From NCBI RefSeq assembly GCF_026625725.1, contig NZ_CP113060.1, positions 991,001 to 1,055,000 of the forward strand: a DNA stretch of 64,000 nucleotides. Direction: 5' to 3'. Positions 16,416-28,051 of this stretch are shown piece by piece (the stretch's first letter is position 1; every line of letters begins with the position of its first letter). Both the position numbers and the translations under genes were made by a program. The DNA comes from Pseudomonas sp. SL4(2022) (GTDB lineage Bacteria; Pseudomonadota; Gammaproteobacteria; Pseudomonadales; Pseudomonadaceae). Below the pieces are notes generated by a model. That model was given only the letters and a program-made list of their open reading frames with translations, was not told the origin of the DNA and searched no databases.

Positions 16416-18107
16416 ATGAGTCAACCATCGACCATTACACGCGAACACGTGATCACGCTGGGGCCCTACCGAATCTACCCACACCGGCGCCTGATACTTG
16501 AAGCAGAGCAGCCATTGCGCCTGGGCAGCCGTGCGCTGGAGATCCTGTTAATACTGCTGGAGAACGCCGGCACAGTAGTCGGCAAGGATCAACTGATGGC
16601 CCGGGTCTGGCCTGACAGCGTGGTTGACGAAATCAACCTGCGCGTGCACGTGGCCGCCTTGCGCAAGGTCCTGGGAGATGGCCAGGCAGGCCAGCGCTAC
16701 ATCATCAACGTGCCGCAGCGCGGCTACAGCCTGGTTGCCCCACTCTCGTGGCAGGTATCTGCTAACGACCTCGCCGACCTGTCGTCGAGCAGGCCACCCA
16801 GCAATCTACCGTCTCATCTGAGTCAAATAATCGGCCGCACCGAGGTGGTGCCGGCAGTGGTCACGCTGGTTCGCAAAAAGCGCCTGGTGACGCTCGTGGG
16901 GCCGGGCGGAATCGGCAAGACCACAGTCGCCCTGCATGCAGCCGAACTGCTACGGGAGCACTACCCACAGGGCGTTTATCTGCTCGACTTGGCAGCGCTC
17001 AGCGAACCTGCGGCGGTGGCGGCGAAATTGGCCGCTACCCTCAAGCTACCCCGCACCGGCGATGAGCCGCTCGACGACCTGGCAAACTTCCTGGCCGCCC
17101 AAACAGTACTGCTGGTGCTGGATAACTGCGAACACCTGATCGATGTCATTGCCCGCCTAGCCGAAACCTTGCTGAGAGCCTCACCGCACCTGCACATCCT
17201 GGCGACCAGTCGAGAAGCCTTGCGTATCGAGGGCGAATATGTCCGGCGAGTAGAGCCCCTGGAATGCCCCACGCCAGGCGCAGCCGAGAATAAGGCGCAG
17301 ACGTTGCGCAGCACCGCCCTGCAGTTACTCGTAGCACGGGCCAGGGCCAACCAGGGCGACTTCGAGCTCACCGAAAATGAACTGCCGCTTGCCAGCGAGC
17401 TGTGTCGCCGCCTGGACGGCATTCCCCTGGCGATCGAACTGGCCGCGGCACAGATTGGCAACCTCGGCGTGTGCGGCGTGCTGGCGCTACTCACCGCCGA
17501 TTTCCGCTTACTCCCACCGGGGCGCAGAACCTCACTGCCACGGCAGAAAACCCTGTGCTCAACCCTGGACTGGAGTCACGATCGGCTAGCACCACAGGAT
17601 CAAACCTGCCTCCGCCGCCTCAGCGTGTTTCGCGGGCACTTTACCCTCGAGTCGGCCATTGCCGTGATCGCGACCAACGACATCGCAGCGGACCAGGTAC
17701 CCTTGTCTATAGATCAGTTGGTGGCCAAGTCGCTGGTGCAAGTGCAGATCATCGAGGACCGGGCCTATTACCGCCTGCTGGAGATCACCCGCTCTTATGC
17801 CCAGGAAAAATTATGCGACCTGGGTGAGCGCGCGATCATTCAGCAACGCCACGCGGAAAACTGTTTTACCTTACTGACCCAGGCCCAGCGCGAGCGAGGA
17901 AAAATACCGCGCCAGCTCTGGCTGGATCGTTATGCACATGAGTTGGAAGACATACGCAGCGCTCTCAACTGGAGCTTTTCGGCAGCTGCGGCGTGTGTCC
18001 TGGCGGTACGCCTGACCATTGCATCGACGACGTTCTGGCAAGAGCTCTCCCTGCTGAAAGAGCATGAACGCTATATGGACAAGGCCCTGGCAGTCCTGCA
18101 CGTCTAG
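16416..18107 (+). CDS. Winged-helix STAND-like ATPase regulator, C-terminally truncated
   Basis: 563 residues. An OmpR/CadC-type winged helix (about 10-108; LRLGSRALEILLILLENAGT, RYIINVPQRGYSLVAPL) is joined to an NB-ARC-like ATPase with Walker A GPGGIGKT at 162-169, Walker B VLLVLDNCEH near 231-240, and the sensor motif ILATSREALR. Relatives usually continue to about 900 residues with TPR-like sensor repeats. Here the frame stops just after the first sensor helices (HELEDIRSALNWSF). The +1 frame continues family-like sequence for about 17 codons, so a frameshift probably removed the sensor. It likely controls the divergent ABM-amidohydrolase-MFS operon. Confidence 0.8.
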   Translation: MSQPSTITREHVITLGPYRIYPHRRLILEAEQPLRLGSRALEILLILLENAGTVVGKDQLMARVWPDSVVDEINLRVHVAALRKVLGDGQAGQRYIINVPQRGYSLVAPLSWQVSANDLADLSSSRPPSNLPSHLSQIIGRTEVVPAVVTLVRKKRLVTLVGPGGIGKTTVALHAAELLREHYPQGVYLLDLAALSEPAAVAAKLAATLKLPRTGDEPLDDLANFLAAQTVLLVLDNCEHLIDVIARLAETLLRASPHLHILATSREALRIEGEYVRRVEPLECPTPGAAENKAQTLRSTALQLLVARARANQGDFELTENELPLASELCRRLDGIPLAIELAAAQIGNLGVCGVLALLTADFRLLPPGRRTSLPRQKTLCSTLDWSHDRLAPQDQTCLRRLSVFRGHFTLESAIAVIATNDIAADQVPLSIDQLVAKSLVQVQIIEDRAYYRLLEITRSYAQEKLCDLGERAIIQQRHAENCFTLLTQAQRERGKIPRQLWLDRYAHELEDIRSALNWSFSAAAACVLAVRLTIASTTFWQELSLLKEHERYMDKALAVLHV

Positions 18108-18108
18108 G

Positions 18109-18162
18109 CAGCGCCAGCTGACACTCGAGTTAACACTCAGGCTGGCCCAAGGTAACGCCTAG
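18109..18162 (+). pseudogene. Frameshifted fragment of the STAND-like regulator's C-terminal repeats
   Basis: In the +1 frame this reads QRQLTLELTLRLAQGNA and then stop, matching the helix that normally follows the ALAVL segment in long family members. It is the relic of a longer gene whose remainder is lost. Confidence 0.45.
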
Positions 18163-18376
18163 CACCACACATAAGGCGACCTTCATCGAGTGCCTGGGAC
18201 AGACCCCGCACTTCAAAAATTTGCCGTCTCGTTCCTGCTTAACCGGCATGAGGTGCCTACACACGCGGGCCGGGGTTTACGCACGCGTTAGCGAGTGCGG
18301 CGACTCACCCAACTTGCGTCTGACCATGTGCTGACTCAAGCAGCTGCATGGCGAGTGTCTCCGCCGACTGCACGCG
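18163..18376. other. Gap between convergent STAND-like regulators, no gene seen
   Basis: About 210 bases between convergent genes. There is no clear terminator hairpin with a T-run and no coding frame. It probably represents the scar left by loss of regulator C-termini. Confidence 0.4.
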
Positions 18377-19861
18377 TCAAGTAACTCGGTTCGGCTTGAC
18401 CCGGCGCATATCGAGGTAACGCGCATACCGCTCGCGGACAACGTGGAATTCATCGCTTTCCTGGAGTTTTCCCAGGGCATAGACACGGGTGCAATTGAAC
18501 AATCGGTAGTACACCACTTCATCAACCATGTCTGCCAACAGCAATGACTTGGCCACTAACTGAAGAACTGCATCGAAGATATCTGCGCGGCCCAACGTTT
18601 TGCAGGCAATCACCCTGATGGCCTGATCCAACGTGACGGCCACCTTAAGCAGCGCGAGCCGTTGCAGCACTAATTGCTCGCTGGGTGTCAACAACACATA
18701 GCTCCAGTCCAGCGACGCCCGCAGCGACTCTTGCCGAGCCAAAGCGCTCCGCCGCCCCTGCATTGACAGTAAAAACTCGCTTTGCAACTGTGCATGCAAG
18801 CCCTCCAGACCAAAGCCCGCGACGCGCGTGGCCGCTAACTCGATGGCCAGGGGGGAACCATTCAGACGCCGACAGATAGCCACAACCAGAGGCACGTCCT
18901 GATCACGCAGACAAAAGCGTTCCTGGTGGGCGACCACACAGCTGACGAACAGTTGTAACGCCGAATAGGTCAAAGCGTCTGCGGCGCTCAGGTGGGCCGA
19001 CTGCGCGGGAACAGTCAGCGGCATCAGCCGCCGCACGCACTCCCCCTCAGCCAGTAGCGGTTCGCGACTGGTTGCCAGAATCGACAGGCGCGGAGCCACC
19101 TTGAGCAAGCGCTCGACCAACGCAGCGCAAGCACCGATCAGGTGCTCGCAATTATCCAATAGCAACAGTATGCGCCGCGGGCGCAGGTAGTCGCCGATAC
19201 AATCGACGGGCTCTCGCTCGGAGATGCTCAGGTTGAGAACTGCGGCAACCTGAGGCGCAACCAACGCGGGGTCGTCCAACGCCGCGATATCGATAAAGAC
19301 CACACCGTCTTCGTAGCACCCCACCAGCAATTCTGCTGCACGCAAGGCCACCACCGTCTTACCCATGCCACCAGCGGCGACCAGCGTGATAAGGCGTTGA
19401 TCCGGAAGTTGCCGAACCAGCACATCCACAACCGCATCGCGGCCTGTTATCTGGGAGAGCCTAACGGGCAGCGTTGGACGAGGATCTTCAACCATAGAGG
19501 GAGGGTCGTCAGCTGCAGCGCCGTGCAGCTGGACAGCGGCCACGAAGGTATAGCCACGCAGGGGCACATTGACGATGTAGCGTTTGCCATCCAGCCCATC
19601 GCCGAGTGCTCGGCGTAAGGCTGCGATATGCACGCGCAGGTTGATCTCTTCGACCACGGTGGCAGGCCATACATGAGCAATAATGGCCTCTTTGCTCACC
19701 ACCTCTCCGGCGTTAAGCAGCAATATACGCAATATCTCCAACGCCTTGCTACCAACACGCAACGGTCGGCCACCGTTCAACACCAGCCGGCGCTGCACGT
19801 AAAAGCTGAACGAACCGAAATGCAGTATTTCTTCGGCTTGACTGCTTCTGAGAATGTTCAT
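18377..19861 (-). CDS. Second winged-helix STAND-like ATPase regulator (paralogue), short form
   Basis: 494 residues, colinear with the regulator at 16416: winged helix about 10-108 (LRVGSKALEILRILLLNAGE, RYIVNVPLRGYTFVAAV), Walker B RILLLLDNCEHL, ILATSREPLL. Its Walker A reads AAGGMGKT at 162-169, with alanine in place of the first glycine. It stops right after YYRLFNCTRVYALGKL and so lacks the sensor repeats altogether. The ATG at 19861 was chosen by alignment with the paralogue; a TTG frame extends to 19945. It could regulate the local cluster or be a decaying duplicate. Confidence 0.78.
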   Translation of the reverse strand: MNILRSSQAEEILHFGSFSFYVQRRLVLNGGRPLRVGSKALEILRILLLNAGEVVSKEAIIAHVWPATVVEEINLRVHIAALRRALGDGLDGKRYIVNVPLRGYTFVAAVQLHGAAADDPPSMVEDPRPTLPVRLSQITGRDAVVDVLVRQLPDQRLITLVAAGGMGKTVVALRAAELLVGCYEDGVVFIDIAALDDPALVAPQVAAVLNLSISEREPVDCIGDYLRPRRILLLLDNCEHLIGACAALVERLLKVAPRLSILATSREPLLAEGECVRRLMPLTVPAQSAHLSAADALTYSALQLFVSCVVAHQERFCLRDQDVPLVVAICRRLNGSPLAIELAATRVAGFGLEGLHAQLQSEFLLSMQGRRSALARQESLRASLDWSYVLLTPSEQLVLQRLALLKVAVTLDQAIRVIACKTLGRADIFDAVLQLVAKSLLLADMVDEVVYYRLFNCTRVYALGKLQESDEFHVVRERYARYLDMRRVKPNRVT

Positions 19862-20014
19862 GCACACACAGCGCTGCGACCACCGGCCCCACCCGGCACC
19901 GAGCGCCACTCCTTGTTGAGGGTTCAGGGTTATCGTCCCAGACAACCGCGCGCAGGAAAGACCTAAAAGCGGACCAAAACAGCCAACCAGGTGTCCAATA
20001 CGGACCCAGAGGGC

Positions 20015-20965
20015 CTAACCGAACTGCCGTCGATACTGGCTCGGCGTCAGTCCCAGTCTTTCACCAAACAAGTGGCGCATATGCCGAACACTGCCGAAGC
20101 CACTCCGGTAGGCCACCGTTTTCAACGGCAGGCCGCTGGTTTCTAGCAGTCCCCTCGCGCAATCGATGCGGGCGCCCTGGACAAACTCCATAGGCGTCAT
20201 ATTTACCTCGCGATTAAATACCCGCGCAAAGTGCCGTGTACTCATGCCGGCCAGGCTGGCCAGGCGCTCTACACTAAACTCTTCGCTCACATGCTCGAGA
20301 ACATAGTTCTGGACTCTGCTGACGGGCGAGTCTTCCTTTACCACCGATGCAACCAACGGGCTGAACTGCATCTGCCCGCCCTGGCGCCTCATTACCACCA
20401 ACAGTTCCTTAGCGACGGCCAGCGCTAATCGCTTGCCGTGATCCTCAGCGACAATGGACAGGGCAAGGTCTATGCCGGTAGTCACTCCACCCGATGTCAG
20501 TAACTTGCCATCTCTGACGAAAATCTGATCAGTCTCGACTATGGCCTGGGGATAGCGCTTGGCCAGCCGTTCAGTGTAATTCCAATGAGTGGTAACTCGA
20601 CGGCCGTCTAGCAGGCCTGCCTGCCCGAGAATAAAGGCTCCGGTACAAATAGAAGCGAGGCAACCGACTTCACAAGCCACTCTTCGCAACCAGCATTCGA
20701 GCCGAGGATAAACCTCTTTGTAGGCACTCGGCCCTCCGGGCACCAACAATACGTCATAGGGCCCTGATGCCTGGTTAAGATCCACATCAGCGTGCAGCAC
20801 GACTCCGTTGGAGGCTCGTACTCGCAATTCGTCAGAACCTATTGTGGATATCTGATAGCAATTACTTGGCTCGAGAAAGCGATTAGCAATGGAGAAAACC
20901 TCCATGGGGCCGGCCACATCAAGTAATAAAAACTCCGGAAACAATACAACGGCAACAGACTTCAT
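20015..20965 (-). CDS. GlxA-type AraC-family transcriptional regulator
   Basis: 316 residues. An N-terminal DJ-1/PfpI-like domain (about 1-190) carries the nucleophile-elbow-like ASICTGAFILGQAGLL. A C-terminal AraC domain has two helix-turn-helix motifs (VERLASLAGMSTRHFARVF and LKTVAYRSGFGSVRHMRHLF). Relatives sense amine or amino-acid-like ligands; the target here is unknown. The start at 20965 (MKSVAVVLFPEF) fits the family; upstream codons to 21061 have no support. Minus strand, between the short STAND-like regulator and the MscS gene. Confidence 0.87.
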   Translation of the reverse strand: MKSVAVVLFPEFLLLDVAGPMEVFSIANRFLEPSNCYQISTIGSDELRVRASNGVVLHADVDLNQASGPYDVLLVPGGPSAYKEVYPRLECWLRRVACEVGCLASICTGAFILGQAGLLDGRRVTTHWNYTERLAKRYPQAIVETDQIFVRDGKLLTSGGVTTGIDLALSIVAEDHGKRLALAVAKELLVVMRRQGGQMQFSPLVASVVKEDSPVSRVQNYVLEHVSEEFSVERLASLAGMSTRHFARVFNREVNMTPMEFVQGARIDCARGLLETSGLPLKTVAYRSGFGSVRHMRHLFGERLGLTPSQYRRQFG

Positions 20966-21266
20966 GGGTTCTAACCAGCGGAAAGAGAAATAGTGAATCG
21001 CCACGGTTTTTAGAGCCATCCGGACGGTGTCCGGACCACCTCCGCGCCTATCCACGCCCACTGATCGCGCAGGGTCGATAGCGGGCCCAGCACAGCCCGA
21101 CCGGCTTCCTTACCCGATGTTCGTCGATCGATGCGCAGAGGCAAGGGGTTTAAGCACAACTAACGACGATCCTTCGTGATCAGACGTCGCACCTAAATAG
21201 GCCACAGCCAGCCAACTATCGCCGCAAATACGCCGGCCACGCCTGCTGCGGTTTAGCGTTGGTAGC

Positions 21267-22694
21267 TCAGGAACGCTGCAGCCAGCGGAGGAAACCACCT
21301 TTTTTGATCGCCACCGGTTTCTGCACTAACAGCGCAGCGCTGTTCTGCTGGCGGAAGCTCTGCAGCTTGTGCAGGGCGCTGCCGACCTCGCTGCGTTGCT
21401 CCAGGCAGGTCTGAATCAGTGGCTTGTCGAGGCGATAGAGCATTCCCGAACTTAGTGCAGTGAAACGCGCCTGCGAAGGTGTGTCGTGGATGATGCCCTG
21501 CTCACCCATAATCTCACCTGGGCCCATGCGCCCGGCCTCGATGAAGCGCTCACCGTCAGGCACGGCAGCGGACACCACGCCGGTATCGATCACCAGCAAC
21601 TGTTCGCTGACCTCCCCCAGTTCCAGCACCACCTGGCCAGCGCTGACGGCCAGCGGCTGCATCTGCTCGGCCAGGAGATCCTTCTCCTCGGCGCTCAGCG
21701 AGCGGAAGATCTTCACATCGTCGAGCAGCGCGCGCTGGCGACTGTGCGCCACGTCCTGAGCCTCATTGCCGCGCAGGATGCCGGCGGCTTGCAGGTGGCG
21801 GTGGGCCAGGTCAAAAATCAGGTTACGCACCTCAGTCTTGTTGCTCTTGGCACTGACGTAGCCGCTGATCTCGTACTCCACCGTATGCAGATCCGAGGCC
21901 TTCACAGTGACTTTGGCCTTGGGTGCCGGCAGCAGCGCGCTGACGCCCTGCAGGGTGCGGTTCAGCGCGTCAAGCACCCGCCGCGGGCGTACCTGCGCCG
22001 GTACGCTGAGACTGATGCTGACCTGGTGGATATCGATGGTGCGATTGAGGTTGAGGATCTTGGCCTTGGCCGCCACTGAGTTGGGGATCACCACCGTCCC
22101 GCCCTGGCTGGTGCGCAGGTGGGTGGCGCGCCAGTCGATCTCGATCACCTTGCCTTCGGTGCCGTCAATCGACACCCAATCATCCAGACGGTAAGGCTTA
22201 GTGGTGTTTAGTACGATGCCGGAGAACACATCACTGAGGGTGCTCTGCAGCGCCAGGCCGACGACAATAGCGACCACCCCGGAGGTGGCCAGCAGCCCCT
22301 TGACCGGCAGCTGCATGATGTAGGCGGCGGCCGCGACCAGGGCGGCGAGGAAGATCACCGCGCCCAGCACGTCTTGCAGCAAGCGCCCGGCGTGACCGCT
22401 GCGCGGCATCAGCAGCACGCCGAGAACCACAGTCAACGTGCGTGCACAAAGCAGCCACCAGGCGATGCCCAGCACTGAGCCGATCATGTTCAGCGCCGGC
22501 TCGGTCCAAGGCGGCGGCTGCAGCGGGCTCATACCGGCGTCGATAATCACCAGGCTATAGGCAAGGAAGAAACCCAGGCGCAACAGTACGCGCCAGATCT
22601 TGCCCTCCGCGGGCAACAGGCGCCAGCAGGCGAGGTCAGCGAACAGCAGGCCGACGGCAATCAGCAGCGGGTGTTGGTGAATCAGCGCGAGCAT
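21267..22694 (-). CDS. MscS-type mechanosensitive channel with cyclic-nucleotide-binding domain
   Basis: 475 residues. Four N-terminal membrane helices lead to the MscS pore helix and beta domain (ATSGVVAIVVGLALQSTLSD, NTTKPYRLDDWVSIDGTEGK, GGTVVIPNSV). A C-terminal cNMP-binding fold covers about 320-440 (FRSLSAEEKDLLAEQMQPL, GPGEIMGEQGI). This layout marks the bacterial cyclic-nucleotide-gated (bCNG) subgroup, in which the ligand rather than tension may open the pore. It is a single gene with its own transcription unit; 205 bases downstream hold nothing recognisable. Confidence 0.87.
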   Translation of the reverse strand: MLALIHQHPLLIAVGLLFADLACWRLLPAEGKIWRVLLRLGFFLAYSLVIIDAGMSPLQPPPWTEPALNMIGSVLGIAWWLLCARTLTVVLGVLLMPRSGHAGRLLQDVLGAVIFLAALVAAAAYIMQLPVKGLLATSGVVAIVVGLALQSTLSDVFSGIVLNTTKPYRLDDWVSIDGTEGKVIEIDWRATHLRTSQGGTVVIPNSVAAKAKILNLNRTIDIHQVSISLSVPAQVRPRRVLDALNRTLQGVSALLPAPKAKVTVKASDLHTVEYEISGYVSAKSNKTEVRNLIFDLAHRHLQAAGILRGNEAQDVAHSRQRALLDDVKIFRSLSAEEKDLLAEQMQPLAVSAGQVVLELGEVSEQLLVIDTGVVSAAVPDGERFIEAGRMGPGEIMGEQGIIHDTPSQARFTALSSGMLYRLDKPLIQTCLEQRSEVGSALHKLQSFRQQNSAALLVQKPVAIKKGGFLRWLQRS

Positions 22695-23058
22695 GCCGCA
22701 CTCCGGGGTAGGTTAGAGCTGGTGGGGGTAAGCATGACTGGATCGACGGCAAAGGTGAACGCTCAGTGCTGCAAATCCTCTTCTAGAGCTGCACAACAGC
22801 TGCGTCCTGCTCGAAGACCTGCATCAGACAATGGCGGGATCACGCAATGGCGTTTCGCGCGAGCGACGATGCTGGTGCCCTGCCAAAACCACCACTGCAG
22901 GCACGGAGTTCGACCATGAGGGAAACGCTGAAGAAGACTTCCTGATTTTGGCAACATGCGGACACCACCCGCCGAGTTTTCCAATGACGCAGATGACCTT
23001 CGCCGACGCCGAGTACGCCGGCAAGCGCAAGCAGATCTGCAATAGTTTAAGAGCTGAT
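22695..23058. other. Intergenic region between MscS gene and ssb terminator, with IS debris
   Basis: More than 300 bases without an intact gene. The left part must hold the MscS promoter; the right part holds the IS5-like fragment listed separately. Confidence 0.5.
22984..23034 (+). mobile_element. Fragment of an IS5-family transposase N-terminus
   Basis: The frame reads MTQMTFADAEYAGKRKQ, the characteristic first residues of a group of IS5-family transposases, then breaks at once. No terminal repeats or further transposase sequence were found. It is a relic left beside the ssb terminator. Confidence 0.65.
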
Positions 23059-23090
23059 AAAAACAAGAAACCCCCGATATACGGGGGCTC
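23059..23090 (-). terminator. Intrinsic terminator after ssb
   Basis: On the minus strand AGCCCCCGTATATCGGGGG is followed by TTTCTTGTTTTT, 37 bases past the ssb stop. Confidence 0.85.
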
Positions 23091-23126
23091 CATCGTAAAA
23101 CTTTACGTTTAAATAGAAGGTATTTC

Positions 23127-23618
23127 CTAGAACGGAATGTCGTCATCAAAGCTGTCGAAATCCGCGGCAGGCTGAGGTGCTTGTTGCGGTGCCGGGCGGG
23201 GCGCTGACTGCTGCTCACGCTGCGGCGCAGGGCGCTGTTGACGCGGGGCCGAGTCACCACCACCGGCGTTGTCCGGACGACCGCCAAGCAGCTGCATGGT
23301 GCCCTGCATGTCGACGATGATTTCGGTGGTGTAACGCTTAACGCCGTCTTTTTCCCACTCACGGGTCTGCAACTTGCCTTCGATGTACACCTGCGAACCT
23401 TTGCGCAGGTATTCACCGGCGATCTCGGCAACTTTGCCGAACAGCGACACACGGTGCCATTCGGTTTTTTCGACTTTCTGACCGGTCTGCTTGTCGGTCC
23501 ACTGCTCGCTGGTTGCCAGGCTCAGGTTGGTGACCGCGTTGCCGCTCGGCAGGTAGCGGGTTTCCGGATCCTGTCCGCAGGTACCGACCAGAATGACTTT
23601 GTTAACCCCACGGGCCAT
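23127..23618 (-). CDS. ssb: Single-stranded DNA-binding protein SSB
   Basis: 163 residues. An OB-fold (about 1-110) begins [20 protein letters not shown] and includes [21 protein letters not shown] Gln/Pro/Arg-rich linker follows, then the acidic tip [10 protein letters not shown] that recruits RecQ, PriA, UvrD and other repair enzymes. AGGAGAA precedes the ATG. It lies 17 bases downstream of the MFS gene on the same strand; in P. aeruginosa the same order (PA4232-PA4233) holds. It works with divergent uvrA in DNA repair. Confidence 0.97.
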   Translation of the reverse strand: MARGVNKVILVGTCGQDPETRYLPSGNAVTNLSLATSEQWTDKQTGQKVEKTEWHRVSLFGKVAEIAGEYLRKGSQVYIEGKLQTREWEKDGVKRYTTEIIVDMQGTMQLLGGRPDNAGGGDSAPRQQRPAPQREQQSAPRPAPQQAPQPAADFDSFDDDIPF

Positions 23619-23635
23619 AACGTTCTCCTAGGCTT

Positions 23636-25024
23636 TCAGCACGCCACCGGCGCCGGCTCGATGAGGCGCTCAAGGGACGTGCGGTCCAATTGTTGGGTAT
23701 CCACTTTGATATAGATGGCCGCTTCGTCGCGCACCACTACGGCATCCGCCACTCCGGGCACAGCCTGTAAACGCTCGGCCAACCCCGCCTCTTGCAAAGC
23801 CGCAGCTGAAAGCGGCAGACGCAGGCTGGTGACATACGGCGGTTCGCGCATAGTAACAGCAAAGGCCAGCCAAAAAAGAGCCAGCACCGCGCAGCCGGCA
23901 AACACTCCCGACAGGCTGTAGTGCTGGTACAGCCAGCCACCCAAGATGCCGCCGAGGGCCGCACCGAGGAACTGGCTGGTGGAATAGACGCCCATTGCCG
24001 TGCCCTTGCCACCGGCTGGGGCCACCTTGCTGATCAGCGACGGCAACGAGGCCTCCAACAGGTTGAATGCAGTGAAGAACACCACCGTGCCAAGCACCAG
24101 GGCGCGCAGGCTGGTGCCGAACCACCAGAAGAACAGCTCACAGAGCAGGAGCACACTGACCGCGCCAAGCAGCACCTGCTTCATCCGGCGTTTCTTCTCG
24201 CCGTAAATGATAAACGGCACCATGCCGAAGAAGCCCACCAACAGCGCGGTCAGGTAGACCCACCAGTGCTCTTCTTTGGCCAGCCCGCCCTGCTCAACCA
24301 GTGCCAACGGCAAGGCGATAAAGCTGGCCATCAGAATCGCGTGCAGTACCAGAATGCCGAAATCCAGACGCAGCAGGTCGGCGTGTTTCAAGGTCGGCAA
24401 TAGCGCCTGCTTGGCCACCCCCGACTCGCGGTGCTGCAACGGTCCGTCTGAACCGGGCACCAGACCAGCGACGATGACAATACCCAGCAGCGCCATGGCC
24501 GCTGTGGCGAGAAACAGGCCAGACAAACCGAACGCACGGGTCAGCAGCGGGCCGACGACCATCGCCACGGCAAACGACAGGCCGATGCTCATGCCGATCA
24601 TGGCCATGGCCTTGGTGCGATGCTGTTCACGAGTCAAATCGGACAGCAGCGCCATCACCGCCGCAGAAATCGCCCCAGCCCCCTGCAGAATGCGCCCGGC
24701 AATCACGCCCCAGATCGAATCGGCATTGGCCGCCAGCAGGCTGCCCGCAGCGAAAATCAGCAAGCCGACATAGATCACCGGCCGTCGGCCGATGCGGTCA
24801 CTGAGCATGCCAAAGGGGATTTGCAGAAACGCCTGGGTCAAACCGTAGGCGCCTATCGCCAGCCCGATCAGCGCCGGCGTGCTGCCCTGCAACTCCATGC
24901 CATAGGTGGCCAGCACCGGCAGCACCATAAACATGCCGAGCATGCGGAACGCGAACACCAGCGCCAGGCCACCGGCCGCACGGGTTTCGCTGCCGCTCAT
25001 GCGCTCGTTGTGCAGATCATGCAT
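23636..25024 (-). CDS. MFS transporter (PA4233-like, YajR/multidrug type)
   Basis: 462 residues with twelve membrane helices. The loop motif [16 protein letters not shown] lies between helices 2 and 3. After the last helix comes a soluble tail of about 70 residues ([20 protein letters not shown]) with a ferredoxin-like/HMA-type pattern, as in YajR. It probably exports small molecules. The start at 25024 gives [13 protein letters not shown]; a start at MSGSE (25000) is also possible. Conserved between ssb and uvrA in Pseudomonas, with the opposite orientation to uvrA. Confidence 0.87.
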   Translation of the reverse strand: MHDLHNERMSGSETRAAGGLALVFAFRMLGMFMVLPVLATYGMELQGSTPALIGLAIGAYGLTQAFLQIPFGMLSDRIGRRPVIYVGLLIFAAGSLLAANADSIWGVIAGRILQGAGAISAAVMALLSDLTREQHRTKAMAMIGMSIGLSFAVAMVVGPLLTRAFGLSGLFLATAAMALLGIVIVAGLVPGSDGPLQHRESGVAKQALLPTLKHADLLRLDFGILVLHAILMASFIALPLALVEQGGLAKEEHWWVYLTALLVGFFGMVPFIIYGEKKRRMKQVLLGAVSVLLLCELFFWWFGTSLRALVLGTVVFFTAFNLLEASLPSLISKVAPAGGKGTAMGVYSTSQFLGAALGGILGGWLYQHYSLSGVFAGCAVLALFWLAFAVTMREPPYVTSLRLPLSAAALQEAGLAERLQAVPGVADAVVVRDEAAIYIKVDTQQLDRTSLERLIEPAPVAC

Positions 25025-25093
25025 GGGAAAGGCCCTGTCGAAATAGGCGGCGATTCTAGCAGCACTCAAACCATGCGGCACAGCAGTGACGCT

Positions 25094-25123
25094 TTGCCGC
25101 GCCCGCCTCCCGAGCCGTATACT
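25094..25123 (+). promoter_or_regulatory. Predicted sigma70 promoter of uvrA
   Basis: TTGCCG (-35) and TATACT (-10) with an 18-base spacer, ending 36 bases before the GTG start. No LexA-like CTG-N10-CAG palindrome is seen nearby. Confidence 0.55.
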
Positions 25124-25159
25124 CGGTGGTTTTCCGCCCGCCATGGGAGGCCGTTGTTT

Positions 25160-27994
<2,835 letters not shown>

Positions 27995-27998
27995 GCCC

Positions 27999-28044
27999 GC
28001 GCACAACAAAAAGCCCCGCACATGCGGGGCTTTTTGTTGTGCGC
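27999..28044. terminator. Bidirectional intrinsic terminator
   Basis: A 21-base perfect stem beginning GCGCACAACAAAAAGCCCCGC with loop ACAT and a T-run on each strand. It serves convergent uvrA and the ferritin gene. Confidence 0.92.
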
Positions 28045-28051
28045 AGAATGC

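Noticed and set aside
18163..18376. Possible transposable-element end between the convergent regulators
   Set aside because: Short GC-rich motifs looked suggestive, but no inverted terminal repeats, target duplication or transposase fragment were found.
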